A DNA stretch of 64,000 bases from Psettodes erumei (GCA_016785225.1 JAFBJZ010000915.1:1798001-1862000); one strand, 5' to 3'; counted from the first letter of the stretch, positions 22,992-36,700 are shown. Notes: generated by a model not told the origin, from the letters alone. Made by a program: numbers and translations.

Positions 22992-24607
22992 TGCACACTT
23001 GCACACAGCCATAACTTGAACTCCTCATCTTATAGACTTACTGCAGTCCCAGTATAAGTCATAGCTTGTAGTAACATGCCTTCTGCACTATAAAGGGTTC
23101 AGGTAAAATGGGCCTACAGGGCATTCCAGGAAATAGGTAATAGGATGAAAAAAAGCCATAAACAACAGGGGAGAGAAAAAACAGGGAGCAAATGAGATGT
23201 TTGTGAAGTCCAAACAACCGGTGCATGTCAACCTCTAATCTTCCTGCCTCTTCCTTCCCATCAACACAGCAGATTACACATCATGGTGTCTGACATTGTC
23301 CATCATTGCAAATATATCTACAGAAACACACACACACGGTCACATTAATGTTAATGTTTTTCATTCACACATGCTCACAACTATAAAAATTCCAATATTT
23401 CAAAGCCAGCTCACGTTAAGGTAAACACACCAGTGCACTATGCGTCATTGATAATGCAACTGCAGGGAAAAAGTATTCCTTTTCTTTGCTTGAGAAAAAG
23501 CATTCATTTCCACTTGAGGAAAAAAAGAACTTGTTTGTTTGCTGTGATTGAGTTTGTGCTCAGTTGAGCTTGAGTTTCAACTCTCAGGCAGAACAAATAA
23601 TGTATGCTACGTGGACTGCAAGAAGGAAAGGAAGAAGGCGGGCATCGGATGAAGAAAAGAAAGGGGGAGAGAGGAGAAGAGAGGAGAAGATCAACGGTTT
23701 GACCAATCCTGTGAATCCAGGATTTTCTCTAACTCCAGCCCAGATGCACATCACTTGAATGCTGCTTCTGTGTCCCCATATTCTAAGTCCACACAAATGT
23801 ATTTTATTTTTATTAAGCTTTTATACGTATTCAAACAGCTTAACTTAAAAAATTGTGTTTTAGAGTTCAGTTGCACAATAGCTGACAAACATTTTTGACA
23901 CTTTTCACTTTAACTTGGACTTATATCTACACACAGGCAAAAATGTTTTTTGATTTTGTTGATTTTTAATTTGTCATTGTTGTATAGACATATAAGACAT
24001 ATAAGATATATAAGAACTTGTTGCAAGATTTCATTTTCTTCCCTTCCAGTCATAAACTCTGAGTATAGGTTACATACATCATTTTTATTATACTGTAGAA
24101 CTGCATGTTTAATTTGGCTTCACCAAATCAGAATTTCTGCAATTGCCAGTTCTGTGTTTCTTTGCAATTACTGCTGAAAGTTAAAAATTGTTAAAATCTC
24201 TGATACAGAGAAACATCCAAGCTGCATTTACCCTGTTGAAGAACAGCCAATATTCAGATAAAAATCATGATGACCAGTGTGAAAATGATGAGTTAATGGA
24301 TTCAGAGCGGAGATGGTAGCAGATAATCAAAAACAGTACTGGCTCTAATGTGCAAAATGTCAACTATGCAATCTGTTTTTAGCAAATAACAATTATATGT
24401 TATGTTGCATTAATAGTAATTTATGATGTATTAATTAACTTTAGTTCTAATATTAACTGTTTTGCAGCTGTAAAATGAACTGTTAAGGAATGCTAGTAGA
24501 TAAAGTAGAAAATATATAGGATAAAAAGAATAGAAAAATTGCACATGGGAAGCCGCATCCTTGTTTAAATGAAACAAAAAGTTTAAAAACTTAAATGGGC
24601 CTCTTAC

Positions 24608-24750
24608 CATTGTCTGTTGCCAGGAATGTGGCTTCATATATATTGTTTTTGACATAGATGGACTCCCGGTCAAGCACTGCTGTGGTTATTATCTGACCGT
24701 TGGTTCTGTTGATGGACAACCAGTCAGCAGGGTCATTCAGCTTTGAATAC
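24608..24750 (-). CDS. cdh4: cdh4 coding exon, probable exon 11 (EC4)
   Basis: One base completes a split Arg, then 47 codons, then one base of a split Gly. The acceptor is CTTTAG and the donor GTAAGA. YSKLNDPADWLSINRTNGQI leads to VLDRES (the DRE motif of EC4) and EATFLATDNG, the end of EC4. The Trp in DPADWL is a hallmark of N-/R-cadherin EC4. The 143-nt length preserves phase with both neighbours. NRT is a possible sequon. Confidence 0.95.
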
Positions 24751-26329
24751 CTAAAGACACACAAGGACAGATCGATGGAAAAGTTAGCGCCAGGATTTCT
24801 ATGTTTATAAGCAATTATGAATTTTCCCTTTCATGTGTGCATTCTTAGATTGCTTGCACATACACACGCTTGCAAAAATCACGGCAGCCTGACCTTCACA
24901 CAGTTTAATTCTTCATTGACTTCTCCTCCAGAGCCTGCAGCCTACACTCAATTTCACCTCATTTTTCACTCCTGTGTAACAGGCATTGAAGTCAATTACC
25001 TCCCTAGTTAAGCACTGCTGCAACTGCCAGTGTGTGTGTGTTTGTGTTGCATGCACAAATTCTCAGAAAGTGATTTCTTATGCTGGAGAAGGCTAAACGG
25101 CCTGCCAAGGTTATATAAGTGGATGTTTTAGTACATACATGTTTGAAAATGTTCCTGTGGGTGTATGAGGAAGGCTGTGTAATGGCTGGAGACCAGAAGA
25201 TAGAATCTTGGTGGTGATCGTCAAACAGCAAAGTGGATGTGGTAGCAGGTGGTGTCGGTCCTCTGGGATAAAGGGCACGGAAGGAAAAAGGGGATCATCT
25301 ACAGGATTGAATCCCAATCTTCCTCTGATCTAACTGTTCTTGTTTCTCTGGCTTTGGTCGCTTTGGTCTCATTCCACACTTTTGATTTTATCTGATCTCT
25401 CTCAACCCGCGTCGCCTCACCTCATCTTGCTGAGCTTTTGTATTCATACATTTTCTTATCCCTGTACCTCCCCATCTCATTCCTTCTGTGACACAGAGTT
25501 CATCAACTGCCACATCTTCTGGTTGCAATATCACTTCCGAGTGTGAAACATCATCTGTGGACAAATGACACCATGGCCTTATACAACAAGGTTTCTACAT
25601 CAATCCGATTTCATTTACTGAATGTCAGTTTGGGCAATAAGGCCATGCTGTTATATGGCCCACACTCCCAGCTTTTAAATCTATCCAAATTGAAATGGAT
25701 TTGACCCTAACCTTGGTTTTGTGTTTATTGAATTGTTGTGTACTTACTTTCAGTATACAGTTCATTTTATTTGTTTATTTGGATTTGATTATATACCAGA
25801 TGTACATTTCTTCTTACATGACGGAGAATGGGAGGCGAGAGGGCTTGTTGATGATAAGCAAGGGGGTGGACAGAAAGTATAATCTCTCTCCTGTAGTGTA
25901 GTGAGATAGGTGGGATTTTCCCAGCAGGCTGTGGGCATGATCCCAGGCGTAGCACAGTGTTAGGAAAGGGGATCACAGAGATCACATTCCCACACTCTGG
26001 ACAGTTTCACACAGGCTAGCCAAGTGCACAGCCACTAACCAGCAGACTGTAAAACACCACCATGACTACAGTGAGTCCATCACAGTGGGAGGGTAGGATA
26101 AAAGGGTGAGGGAAATGACGAGGAATGGGAGGGAGAGGAAAGAGAGGAAGGGAGAGCTGATATTCGGAAGTAGCAGTATGGCTGTATGATCTGGTTTTAA
26201 TGACCTCATTAAGACTGACATGATACCTGCTGCTGTTCTGTGTCCAACTGCAACCATGTTGGCTTTACCATGCCAGAGCGACTGTCTGTTCACCCAAATA
26301 ACAGGTGCATTGTTCTTGGAAAATATACA

Positions 26330-27015
26330 AACATGCTGTTTAAAATTTACTACATTAATAGCTTTACATATTGGGAAATTTATTAATTCACCAAGAGAAA
26401 AAAATCAATACAACTCCCACATATGCCAAATATTAGGCTAGATCCAGTAAACGATTAGCTTAGCAGAGGGAAACAAATAGCCTTGCCCTGTCCAAGATTT
26501 TTTAAAAAATCTGCCTACCAGCACCTCCAAAGGTCACTTATTAACACAGCATATCTCATTTGGTTAATCTGTACAGAAATTGGAGTCTGGAGACCTGGAG
26601 TTTCTGCTAATTGCCTGGCAACCTTACATTGATGACAAGTCTTCAGGAAGTCATTACTCTCAGCCAAGAAAGAGTCCAGTATGTTTCTCCCATTAAAACC
26701 ACAACTTGCTATTTTTACACTGCAGTTTATGTATGGATTAAATAAATGACATATTACTTGTAAATTAATTTGGGTTAGAGGGGCTGGAATTCTGTGGTTG
26801 TTTTTTTCTTTACCTCTGGACAGATCCAGGCTAGCAGATTCCTATTCTTTATGCTAAACTAAGCTAATCACCTGCTGATGGTGGTACCATCAGGAAAATT
26901 TTATGAAGTGGGGCATATAACACCAAAATTATCTGCATGACATGGCAGAGAGAAGAAAAATATATATATACTTTATATATTTTTGTGATTTGGATTAACT
27001 GACCCTTTAATATCA
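26330..27015. mobile_element. fold-back (long inverted repeat) DNA-transposon-like element, family B
   Basis: The left arm contains GATTAGCTTAGCAGAGGGAA (26453), GTCCAAGATTTTTT and CTGCCTACCAGCACCTCCAA. The right arm contains the reverse complements: CTGGACAGATCCAGGCTAGC (about 26817-26836) and TATGCTAAACTAAGCTAATC (to 26870). A TTAATC/GATTAA pair and the TTTACACTGCAG segment extend the match inward. A central 100 bp holds TTGCCTGGCAACC. Non-coding, old, ends approximate. A partial copy occurs at 47180-47560. Confidence 0.7.
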
Positions 27016-28724
27016 GGGACAAAGAAGAATAAAAGAGACATAAGAGAAAATGATGTGGGAGACTTTTTCTACAGTAATGGGCTATAAAAATACTGCTGGA
27101 AACTATTCTTTCCTGGGTGCATGATAACACAAGTAGATGTGTGCCCTCTGATGATGAAAGCAACATCACAAAGGTTTGTTCACAAAGTAGAGTGGTTTGT
27201 TCAACACCACACTAATTGTCTCCTAAATAGCCCTCACTACAGATGTAATAAACCTTGTATGAAGTAGATGAAGTCCTGTATGAACAGTATTTGCAGCAGA
27301 TCTAATTTCCAACACACTGAATAGACAATCAGCATTCTTCAGTAAAACTCCAAATAAGTTAACGATGAAATGCAGTTGGCTTTATACAGCCATTTTCTAT
27401 ATTCAGCACCCTGTAAACGATAGGGCCACTCTGGCCATTACAATGATTGCTCTGAAAGCACCCACAGTGTTTTTGTTTACAAGCTCTAACTGTCAACAAC
27501 ATTACTGTAGGAAACTGGCATGCCCCATCGCTAACTTTTTAATGAAGCGCTGTGCCAATTTTTTTGCCCTCTTGCAAAAGCAAACAGTTCTTGTTTACTG
27601 TAGTACTAGTTTGCTGTAAAACAGTGGTTAAATGCTATACAGTTTGAGAAAGTTTTACCGTTTCTTCCTGTGTCTGTGCTTTACTTAGCTCTCCTCAACC
27701 TTAAGGTTTCTCTCATTTGGGAGTTGGTTGGTGTGTGAGCACAGCTGGATGTATGATTAGGCCTGGCAGGTTAGTGATCTTAGCAACCAGCAGGGAGAGG
27801 TATGACATTTATTTTTCAAACCCCCGACCCTGAGGATGAAAAATGCATGTCTGAAGCTTAGCCAAGGAGGCTTGGGTAATCATTTATGCCAGTGTCTCCA
27901 GTCCCATGTCTTGACCTTACTGGTTGGGCATCTGACAGGTGATGTGTGATGTCTCGCTCTCCCTCCCCTTTCCACACCCTGCTCCTGTTCATATAGTCTC
28001 CTCCCTCCCCTGGCAGGACGTTGTCAGTCTGTCCCTCCTTTGATTAGCACCTGCCAAGTTCAAACCTTGACCTGGAGTCAGCTCACCATCCTCAGCTTCT
28101 GCCTCCCCCCACAGTCCCTTTGGTCTATTTTCACCATACTTTCAATTTTTACGGTTCCCTCTAAATCTTCCTGTCTCTCTTCTCTTAATGTATCTCTGCC
28201 ATCCATTTACCAAGACATACTGTTTTTTGTCATATGCAAAGACATGCACCATAAATTACATCTAACACCAACAACTGATGTCAAACCTAAAAGTCTCCCC
28301 CATGCACACAGACTTGTCAACTAAGGATCTGATTGATGGGCTTTGGAAGTATGTGCACTGAGACCAGTTCTGTGGAATAAATGCAATGCCAACCCTCTGC
28401 AGTGTTTTAGCTGATTGGGAAGACTGAGTCCCCGAAATACTATTTCTTCAGAATAATGAGGATTCAAGAGACAGAGGAGCAGCAGTGATTAGTGCCCCTG
28501 CATAACAGTCTTGAGTAGATACCTTTAATGAAACTGCAGTCCCCCTTCCTCACATGGTGAGAGCAGAAGAAGGAAATTTGGTTTGTATTTGCATTAAGGA
28601 GACCTTGAGAGACCACTGCATGCCTGGGAATGGCTAACTTAATTCCAAAATGTACAGGACTGCAGTCTTGCACAGGTGATGGGAAAACAGGAAGAAAACC
28701 GAGGAGGTCAGAGTGAATTCAACA

Positions 28725-28792
28725 GTGAGAGAGAGACAGAGACAAAGAGAAGGCTGAGGGAGAGAGAGAGAGCAAGAGAAAGAGAGAGAGAG
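28725..28792. repeat. (GA)n-rich tract
   Basis: GAGA runs interrupted by CAGAGACAAAG, AGGCTGAGG and CAAGAGAAAG. Confidence 0.9.
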
Positions 28793-29480
28793 TACCAAGC
28801 TGGTGACTTTGTCGTCAGTCTAAATTATAATGTACACCCAATTTACTCTCATTTGCTGTGAAATTAGCTGGGAAATTGTTTAGGATCTTTTCTCCAGAGA
28901 AAATTGGAAGGAAGGGGCTGTTTGGAGTGTGAGGTGGTTGGAAGGGGGAAGTATCTAAGTCACACTAAAAAGCCACGTTATAAAGTCAATTGCTGATAAT
29001 AAATTACATCAATACAGTCATTATATATATAGACACTCTATATGTGATCAAGAGTGGAGACAGATGTGATTCTGAAGCTGTATGTTCTTCATCCACTACA
29101 GTCAAAACAACCGATCCTTATCAGGCTAACTAACAGCTTGTTATATCGTCATATAAGACAATTAAGGTTATCATAGTGCTAATATAAGATAGTCTGTCCA
29201 TGCTGGCAGTCAAAAACTGACCTCTCACAGACCCTCCTCAGTCTCAATTCTTGTCAGGTGGGTGTATTGTAAGTGGTGAAAAGTTTGTTCTCTAATACTG
29301 TTGGGTTGACAGCAGGACTGAAGAAAGGTCTGCTGGTCATTTAAAGGTTGGTTTACAGTTTACATTTAAAATCCACAGAGGCTTAGCAGAGAGAAGGAAC
29401 ACTGCAGGTGGAAATAATGCTGTGTCAGGCATTTGCGCTCCAGCCAGCTGTTCTCTTTACCCCCCCCATCACCACCATCA

Positions 29481-29481
<1 letters not shown>

Positions 29482-29517
<36 letters not shown>
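29482..29517. repeat. (CA)n microsatellite
   Basis: 36-bp CA run preceded by a CCATCACCACCATCACC stretch. Confidence 0.97.
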
Positions 29518-29519
<2 letters not shown>

Positions 29520-29995
29520 GCGTGTGTGTCTGCACCTGTATGTATGTGCTAATGCAACCTACAGAATACACACACTTCTGATTACCCCAGAGGCAATTGC
29601 TCTCTATTAACCTTCTTACCCTCTTACTCAGAGTTCTCTGCTGGCACAGTAGGACTGTGAGAGATGGTTGATGCCAAAATATAGTCCCCTTATTGAACTT
29701 TGACCACTTACTACTAACATGGAACCTGTCCAAGAGGCTTTTTAGCCTGCCTGCTGCCATTGCATATAGGGGGATTTCTGTAAAGCTTGTACTTACAATG
29801 CCAGTGAGACTTCAAGCCTCATTCAGACAATACTTTTCTTTGTTTAGAGACTGCCCATATGTAATAAAACTTACCTAATCAATTCTGAAGGATTTAACAC
29901 CAGAAGACTAAACTAATTGCATGCTATTAAAATGTCAGAATTACCCCAATTTTAAATCCCATTCGGCAGTCTGATCTATTGTATTCACTCATTAC

Positions 29996-30249
29996 CTGAT
30001 TGTCTGCATCTGCAGTCGGTCGGGATCTGAGGCTGAGAAGGTCGTCAGGCTGGTGCCAGCAGCGACGCCCTCCTCAAAGCGGATGTGTTTTGGGTTCGTA
30101 GTGAAGTTAGGGGGTTCGTTGACGTCCTGGACAGATATGGTGACCCCTGCTGTGGACTGGAGAGAGGACTGGATGCCACTGGCTAGGTGGGCCTGATTGG
30201 ACACCACCACTGTAAGCATGAAGGCACGATTCATCTCAAAATCCACAGG
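29996..30249 (-). CDS. cdh4: cdh4 coding exon, probable exon 10 (EC3 end, EC4 start)
   Basis: 84 codons plus two bases (starts phase 0, ends phase 2), PVDFEMNRAF to LQMQTI. The acceptor is TTTTAG and the donor GTAATG. VDFE replaces the usual DYE/DRE calcium motif and keeps the acidic ends. QDVNEPPNF is the EC3-EC4 linker, a variant of DxNDNxP found in this position in type I cadherins. FEEGVAAGT and SASDPDR are the EC4 calcium ligands. NFT could be glycosylated. Confidence 0.95.
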
Positions 30250-30564
30250 CTAAAAGAAAGAAGGAAGAGTTGATGACATTGTGAGAGAAGATGAGGTCAA
30301 TATGGGTCCAGGTAGTTTAAACTTTAAAGAGCCTTCAGTCCTTCTCTTGGAAAACAGTCAAATAATGAAATGCTGCAGAACAGAAAATTAACTACACCAT
30401 CTTCATTGAACATGGAAATAAATAATATAAACCTAATGATCCAGTCTTTCAGGCCATCAGCCATTTTGATTCATTTGTGTATTATTTATGTGCATTTGTG
30501 GAGGCAAAATCAAAACTTGTACTCACACCGTTTTTTGGGAAATGAAACATTACATTTTCAAGCA

Positions 30565-30715
30565 TAGACCTCAACACCCCATTAACATCGAAATGACTCC
30601 AAAGTGTTTGACTAATTTGTTTGCACATCATTTGTGAGAGTTTGTGCCATCAAAACAAACAGTTTTGCTTCATTAATTCCCAAGTTATGAGCATTACATG
30701 TCAGATAAATAAACT
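30565..30715 (+). repeat. interspersed repeat fragment, family D copy 1
   Basis: CATTAACATCGAAATGACTC, then a GCACATCATTTGTGAGAG word and GCTTCATTAATTCCCAAGTT followed by ATGAGC. The same words in the same order occur at 55160-55300. The family is not identified. Confidence 0.6.
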
Positions 30716-31238
30716 GTGATTACTTGAGAAGTCATTCAGCACAGGTGTTTGTTTTGCTTGCACAAAATGGTATTCACGTGCATATATACGCTGACACGCT
30801 GGGCTTTACTTCAAATGTCCTGCTGTACATAGAATCTTTATCTTAGGTGAATCTTTATTATTTCACAAATAATATTGTTTTTAAAAATGCACTTTAAACT
30901 ACAGACTTCATAATTAATATACAAAAAACTATTGTGTACTATCATTATCAGTATTTCTTTTGATTTGCAAACCGTGTTGATAGTTCAAGCAGAGGTGTGT
31001 GATAAATATGTTGCTCATTATAGCGTTGAAATGCCTGTCAACATTTCTCTTTCACCTGTGGCTAGGGAATATGCATTGAAACCTATGGATGATAAAGGAC
31101 ATGATAAATAAACAAATGCCATGTCAACTGGTCCCCTGATGAATTGGACCCATATTCTCACCAACATGCACACACACCGAGAAGAGGGACCAGGGCTTAT
31201 ACTATTATAGGGTGCAATGGCACATGTTCGCTCTGCCT

Positions 31239-31271
31239 TGTGTGTGTGTGTGTGTGTGTGTTTGTGTGTGT
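31239..31271. repeat. (TG)n microsatellite
   Basis: TG run with a single TTTG interruption. Confidence 0.95.
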
Positions 31272-31871
31272 CTATACTCTACAGGGGGTTTTACCATCTG
31301 AGCCTAAATCATAGTGACAGTTCTGTGCTCTCCTAATGAAGACTACATGATCGGGTTCAACTGCCAACAAAAAGCAACGACATAAAAAAGAGACCAAATA
31401 CACTACTACTGCTAGGTACTGTTGGCACATGTCTAAATAAGTGGATGGTGATTACTGCTGCGAGGCCTGTGTTTTTGGTGTTTCATGCTGATGTTAATGA
31501 CTTTGAGCACATCTGTATATTGAATTGCCTCAGTGTCGTCAGTGGACAGTGTGGCACCATAGCTCTGATACATATATATAAAAAATACATCCTCATTCAG
31601 GCAGCTTGGTTGACAAGTGCACTGAAGTAGAGATGTCTGTGTGTGTACCATGACAAGAGCAAAATAGGGAAGCAGTCTCAGACTTTACCCCACTGTACAT
31701 TCACATACGTACAGTGTGAGTAAATGTAAGCACATGTCTGTGTATTTGTGCATGACCCCATGGTGCACTGGGAAACAATTTAGAGGCTAACCACGCTCAA
31801 GGCTCTTTGATCCACAGCCACTAGTATTCAGAGCACAGGGAGGTCTAGGGTATAGCTGTAGGCTAACTAAA

Positions 31872-31892
31872 ACACACACACACACACACACA
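31872..31892. repeat. (CA)n microsatellite
   Basis: 21-bp CA run. Confidence 0.95.
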
Positions 31893-33578
31893 GAGGCACA
31901 AGCACACAACCCGAGGGAAGCCAGAGGGGTGAGAGGTCAATAACACGGCTTCCGTCTTTTGCCCACGAGCCATCAGATCTTATATCTCCTCTGTATCGCT
32001 TCACTTATTCCTCTCTTTCCCTTTTACCTAATTTGTTTTGCCGGACACCAACTTCCCATCCCCTTGTCTTCTCACCTCTGCCCCGACAACCCCCCACCAA
32101 CTCTCTATGATCTATGCTTTCTGCTTTCTACATCTCAGTCCTCAGCAGTCTGCCTTTGCGTCATTTCTCTCCCTCTCTCCACTCCTCCTGTCATCTTCTG
32201 TGTTTATCATAAGCTGTGATTTACATATCTTAATGACTCATGTGAACAAAGAGGGTCTGTTTGTGTGTTTTCATGCATGCTTGTTTGTCTCCTTGCTTTA
32301 TTACCATGCAGCAAACTGAGAATATATCTCATAAAGTCCCCAGGGAGTGGCATAAATGTGTGACATGCTCTGGTTAAGACCTCAGCCCTGGTTTATAGAG
32401 GAGCCCCGGTACCTCATGGGAGACTGCCGAATACCTGAGAGCCAGTGCATTTTGATATGTGTGTACGAGCAGCAGCAGGTGCCTTGGTAAAAACTGGAGC
32501 ACAACATTAGCACCTGCTTATGGCTTCTTGATTTTACCTATTGTATGCTGTCTGATGTGAACCATTCCGGTTCCCTTTCCCTGGAGCAAGCTTGTCCCCC
32601 TCTGTTTACTTGTTGAGACAGTCTCTTTCTCCTTTCTTCCCAGGGGGTGTCCTGTCTCTTATTTTATGATTTTCTGATAACCTCCCATGGGTCTCCATGG
32701 AAGCTTAAAGCTACCCGGCTGCCTGCTGACTTTTACATCAGGGAGTGAGAGGAATGGATTATAAAAGGCAGTCATCTAGAGATAATGAAGAGAAGCAAAA
32801 TGCCAATGCTCATTGCTCAGGGTGCTCTGGGAATTACAGGGAGATGTTATTGCTATTTTTTAAACATTATTGTAGGATATGAGATGTGATTTGCAACAGT
32901 CAGATACACAAGGACAATATCCCTTGGTCATCAGGGTCAAATAAAAAATAAACAAGTTATTTCTACAAAACGCGACACGATAATCACATTCACTGTGAAC
33001 CACTCATAGATCCTTAAGGCCATCCAACAGGGTGCACATGTACACACAATACAATAGAATACAAGCTGAATATCATATGGAGTATTTTCTGCTCTGCATT
33101 TTCTGTATTTTTTTCTCATTTTTCCAATGATTTAAACCCCCTGGACAACCTCCATCTGAGAGGTTCAACACTAACATCGAAGGCTGTTACAAGACATAGC
33201 TTTGTTGTTGCTGTCATTTACCACAGCAGCAACCACATTATGGGTGTATAAAAACCGTTGCCTTTGTAATTGAGAAATCAATACCTAATTTGCTACAGTG
33301 GTCTCACCAGCCATTGTGTTTAAGGCTGTGTGTGAGTGTATGAGCTGTTTCTGAAGGGCGTAGTGGCCTCCAATCCTTCATTTGGACATAAAGGGGAATA
33401 TAAATGACAAAGACCCCAGCCCGTCCCCATTTAACTCTGTAGTCTAATATTATTGCACTTATTGTTGTATTATTGTGCTTAAATTCAGAAGGGATCTGAC
33501 ACAGAACACAGAAAGAGTTGACACTCTTATATACTGACTTCTGTAGGGCCAGAGTCTGAGCATGTTGCTGTACCTTAC

Positions 33579-33764
33579 CTTAACCACGGTGACCATGCCA
33601 TCGTTGGACACAGGGTCGGTGCGAATGGTGAAGTGCCCAGATGGGTCTCCACTAATGATCCTGTAGATGGCGTTCCAGTTAGGTGAATGTGGTTGGTCAG
33701 CATCTATCACCGTCAGATTAGCCACCACAACATCCACTCGGTTCTCTGGGACCTCACCGGAAAA
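33579..33764 (-). CDS. cdh4: cdh4 coding exon, probable exon 9 (EC3)
   Basis: 62 codons, phase 0 at both ends, FSGEVPENRV to DGMVTVVK. The acceptor is CTGCAG and the donor GTAAGG. PEN holds the first acidic ligand of EC3, and IDADQPHSPNWNAIYRIISGDPSGHF is the DxD strand and the conserved core of EC3. NLT (VANLTVID) is a sequon conserved in N-/R-cadherins. Confidence 0.95.
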
Positions 33765-36700
33765 CTGCAGGATCAGAATAAACTGTTACCTCGTGATATA
33801 GTTCTTCAAAATATCTTTATTTTGACTGTAAAGGAGGTCCTGTGGGATGCACTGAGCTGGTTGACTGTGGCAATTTCTACAAAATACCACTGAGTGCCTA
33901 TCTCTCTTTTCTGTTTTTTATAGAGCCAGTCCTTTCAGGTTTTCAGGTAAAGTAAGTTTAATGATCTCGCTTTTACCACCACAGAGTTGTAAACACGCAG
34001 TAAACCCAGTTGCACACCAGCAAGCACATCCACACATGGGGCATTGTTCCAGTTTCAATGTTTTTGCTGCAGCTTTTTTGCTTTTCCTACATTCCCTGTA
34101 CTCATCCTTGATGAGTAATAATATCTAATTCCTTTGAAAGTCAGAGTGACAAAGGAGGAGAGAAAGGAGCCAGCAGTGGGGAGGGTCAAAACAGCTGTTT
34201 GAGTGCATATGAGTGGCTTTTAGTTGTCCCCTTGCTGTATAAACACATGTGCTTTGTCCTGATAAGCCTGATGAGGAGTGAGCTGCTGTCTGTCATGTGT
34301 CTACTGTGGTGGGGATTGATCAAAGCCATATAGTCTCAGGGGATAAAGCCCACAAAGACAAAACCAACAACAGCAACAGTGGCGCCGCTACCGTTTGAAA
34401 CCACAGCCGACCACAGCCCTTCCTATATGAACAACCCATCAACTCTTAACCGATCTGATGTCAGAAGGTGAGCATCTTTGCTCGCCATCACCTCATTTTG
34501 AGGCAACAGGCGCTCAGCGCTGCACAGTCACCGTGTCACCATGGGTAACAGGCGCGGAAGAGTCTCTGAGCCGCTTATGTGAGTGTAGGATATCAAAGAG
34601 CAAAGCCCCAGACCAAACACTCCAACGGACCATAATACCCTGCCTGGCAACCCTCACATCACCCAGCAAACAGCCGACAGCAGCGGGAAGATTAGGGGGC
34701 TGCATCCGTAGAGCTGTTCAGAGACTCAATGACATTCTTAAGACAACAGACAAGTCCGGGTGGTCCTGATGCACTGTCTGCATTGGATAAGTAGGCAGGC
34801 TGTCGTGTGTTTGTGTCAGAGAAAGTGTGTATGCGTATATGTGTGTGTGTGCTTGTGTGGTTTATTACTGTGGTTTGGCTCAGGGACTCCCCAATGCCAA
34901 TTCAATAAAATAAAACTTCAGAGATGGCTCTTGAGCTCCTAAGGACCCTTGAGTATCATCTTTCTCAGTACACAGTAACAGCTAAGGCAAAGTGTTAACA
35001 TGAGCTGATGGAGTCCATTGCAGCCATTTTTATCAATACCCCGGTTTAAGATCTCTTCTGTCATTATCTCTCTACAGTGGGAGGTCAACTATGAGTCCCA
35101 AAGAACAGTGCAGTAAGCACACACAAGTCCCTGAAATTAAAATCTTTTATCTCTCAAAAGTGAAGTGTTCACAATATGCTTGAACTGTAAAGTTTGCAGC
35201 TCTTATCATCTTGTACTGCAATATTGAGTTTCTTTCGACATACTAGAATAAAGTGACAAAGGTCTCGGAACGTAGCTGACTTGAACATTTTCAGGTAGAC
35301 AGTTGCAGGTCCATGCCGAATAATATGCCAGTTTATATTAAAGAGTGAACTTTCAGGTAAGAGTTTAGTTCAAAAAAATGTTCTTTCCAATACTTCACTA
35401 TATTCAATTCAATTAATGCCTGTTCTTGCTCTTTCAAACATTTATTTTTATGACAGTGAGCTTTGACGTTTTGTGGGGTTATTGTCAATAATGGATTATG
35501 ATGCAACCATTTGTGAGTTTTAACAGAGAGCATCTCTTTGGAAAACCTCGGGGCTGTTCTCTTTCTTTCGCTCTCAATGTTTTATTAGTTGAACACTGCT
35601 CAGACACTTAACTGGTTCTAGCAGAGTACTGCAGTAGTGATTTTTTTCGACAGTGAACTGCTGTATGACTGTGCTGTCTTCATGTCTGACATAATTTTTC
35701 TTTCTATGAAACTGTTATCTTGTCCCCAAATGGTGGACGAAAGGAAGGTGGCAGGGGGGGCGTCTTGTGATTGTGACTGGCACAGAGCGCAGCTGACTTT
35801 CTCACAGCACTTGACAAAACACCTCTTGCCAACACCCTCACCATCCTGTCACAATTTTGGCAGTGGGGAAAGACTAAAGCAGGCAAGAGGAGGTGAGAGT
35901 AGAGAGAGGAGTGACAGGAAACTTCATCACAGGAACTTTGTGAGGATAGAAAAAAAAAGGAGGCCAACAAATCACTGCAGTAAATCCTTCACCTGCTGAT
36001 TGCATGACTGTAGGTCTCCAAATATAAACATCCTATACAATATGACATACAGTACAGTCATTGTTCCAATATACTTTATGCACAAACAAACAGATAAATA
36101 ACTTTTTTCTTTCAGTTCTTCTTATCTAGCCGCATCATAGGAATAATGCAAAACATGCATGCAGCTCGAATGAGGACCCAAAGCCTTCACATCCTAACAC
36201 ATACACCACCCTTTGCTGCCTTGAAAAATAGGCCAGACTCTGATAGGCATGATGAAATATTAATCGTCAACATTAAAGACAAATTCCCCAAACTTTATAT
36301 TTCTGGGACACGTTGAAAGATCTATGGGGTTTATTGCAGACACTAAATATTTGCATAATGGCCCGCATTCTCAACAAAATGGCTTTTATGTTATCCCACC
36401 ACTGAAATGGGTGATTTATGAAAGGAGCGGGTACAAGTGCTCTGCTCATCGTGGCTCTAAACCCTCCACCGATGTTTATCATCAATATCCATGATGTGGC
36501 GATGGAAATGCACTTAAACATGGTGGAATACAGTTAGAGAATATCAATCTATTACTGGCCACTATCATCAATACACCGCCATCAGCAGGGAATCTTAAAG
36601 CAGGGGAGGGGGGACAGGAAAGGCCTCTGATTTACAGCAAGGCATGTCTATGCTTTATCACTGCTGCTGTAGAAAATAGCTCCGGTGACTAAATAATACT

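Larger units (their letters stand above)
20160..24607 (-). other. cdh4 intron between probable exons 11 and 12 (4.4 kb)
   Basis: On the coding strand the first 180 bp next to the exon 12 acceptor are unusually pyrimidine-rich (plus strand 20160-20345 is purine-rich). The intron also holds two CA arrays, a repeat fragment at 22240-22460, a purine-rich stretch at 23620-23692 and a low-repeat segment at 21540-21735 that looks like possible conserved regulatory DNA. No other gene is visible. Confidence 0.8.
24751..29995 (-). other. cdh4 intron between probable exons 10 and 11 (5.2 kb)
   Basis: Holds a fold-back repeat (about 26330-27015), a GA-rich tract (28725-28792) and a CA array (29482-29517). 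Open frames up to 111 codons are either CA-repeat readings or low-complexity; none looks like a gene. Confidence 0.8.
30250..33578 (-). other. cdh4 intron between probable exons 9 and 10 (3.3 kb)
   Basis: Contains a fragment (30565-30715) that recurs at 55160-55300, a TG array (31239-31271) and a CA array (31872-31892). The rest shows nothing I can name. Confidence 0.8.

Noticed and set aside
34458..34769. 103-codon plus-strand open frame with open antisense frame
   Set aside because: A GC-richer patch leaves both strands open; no domain or splice context.
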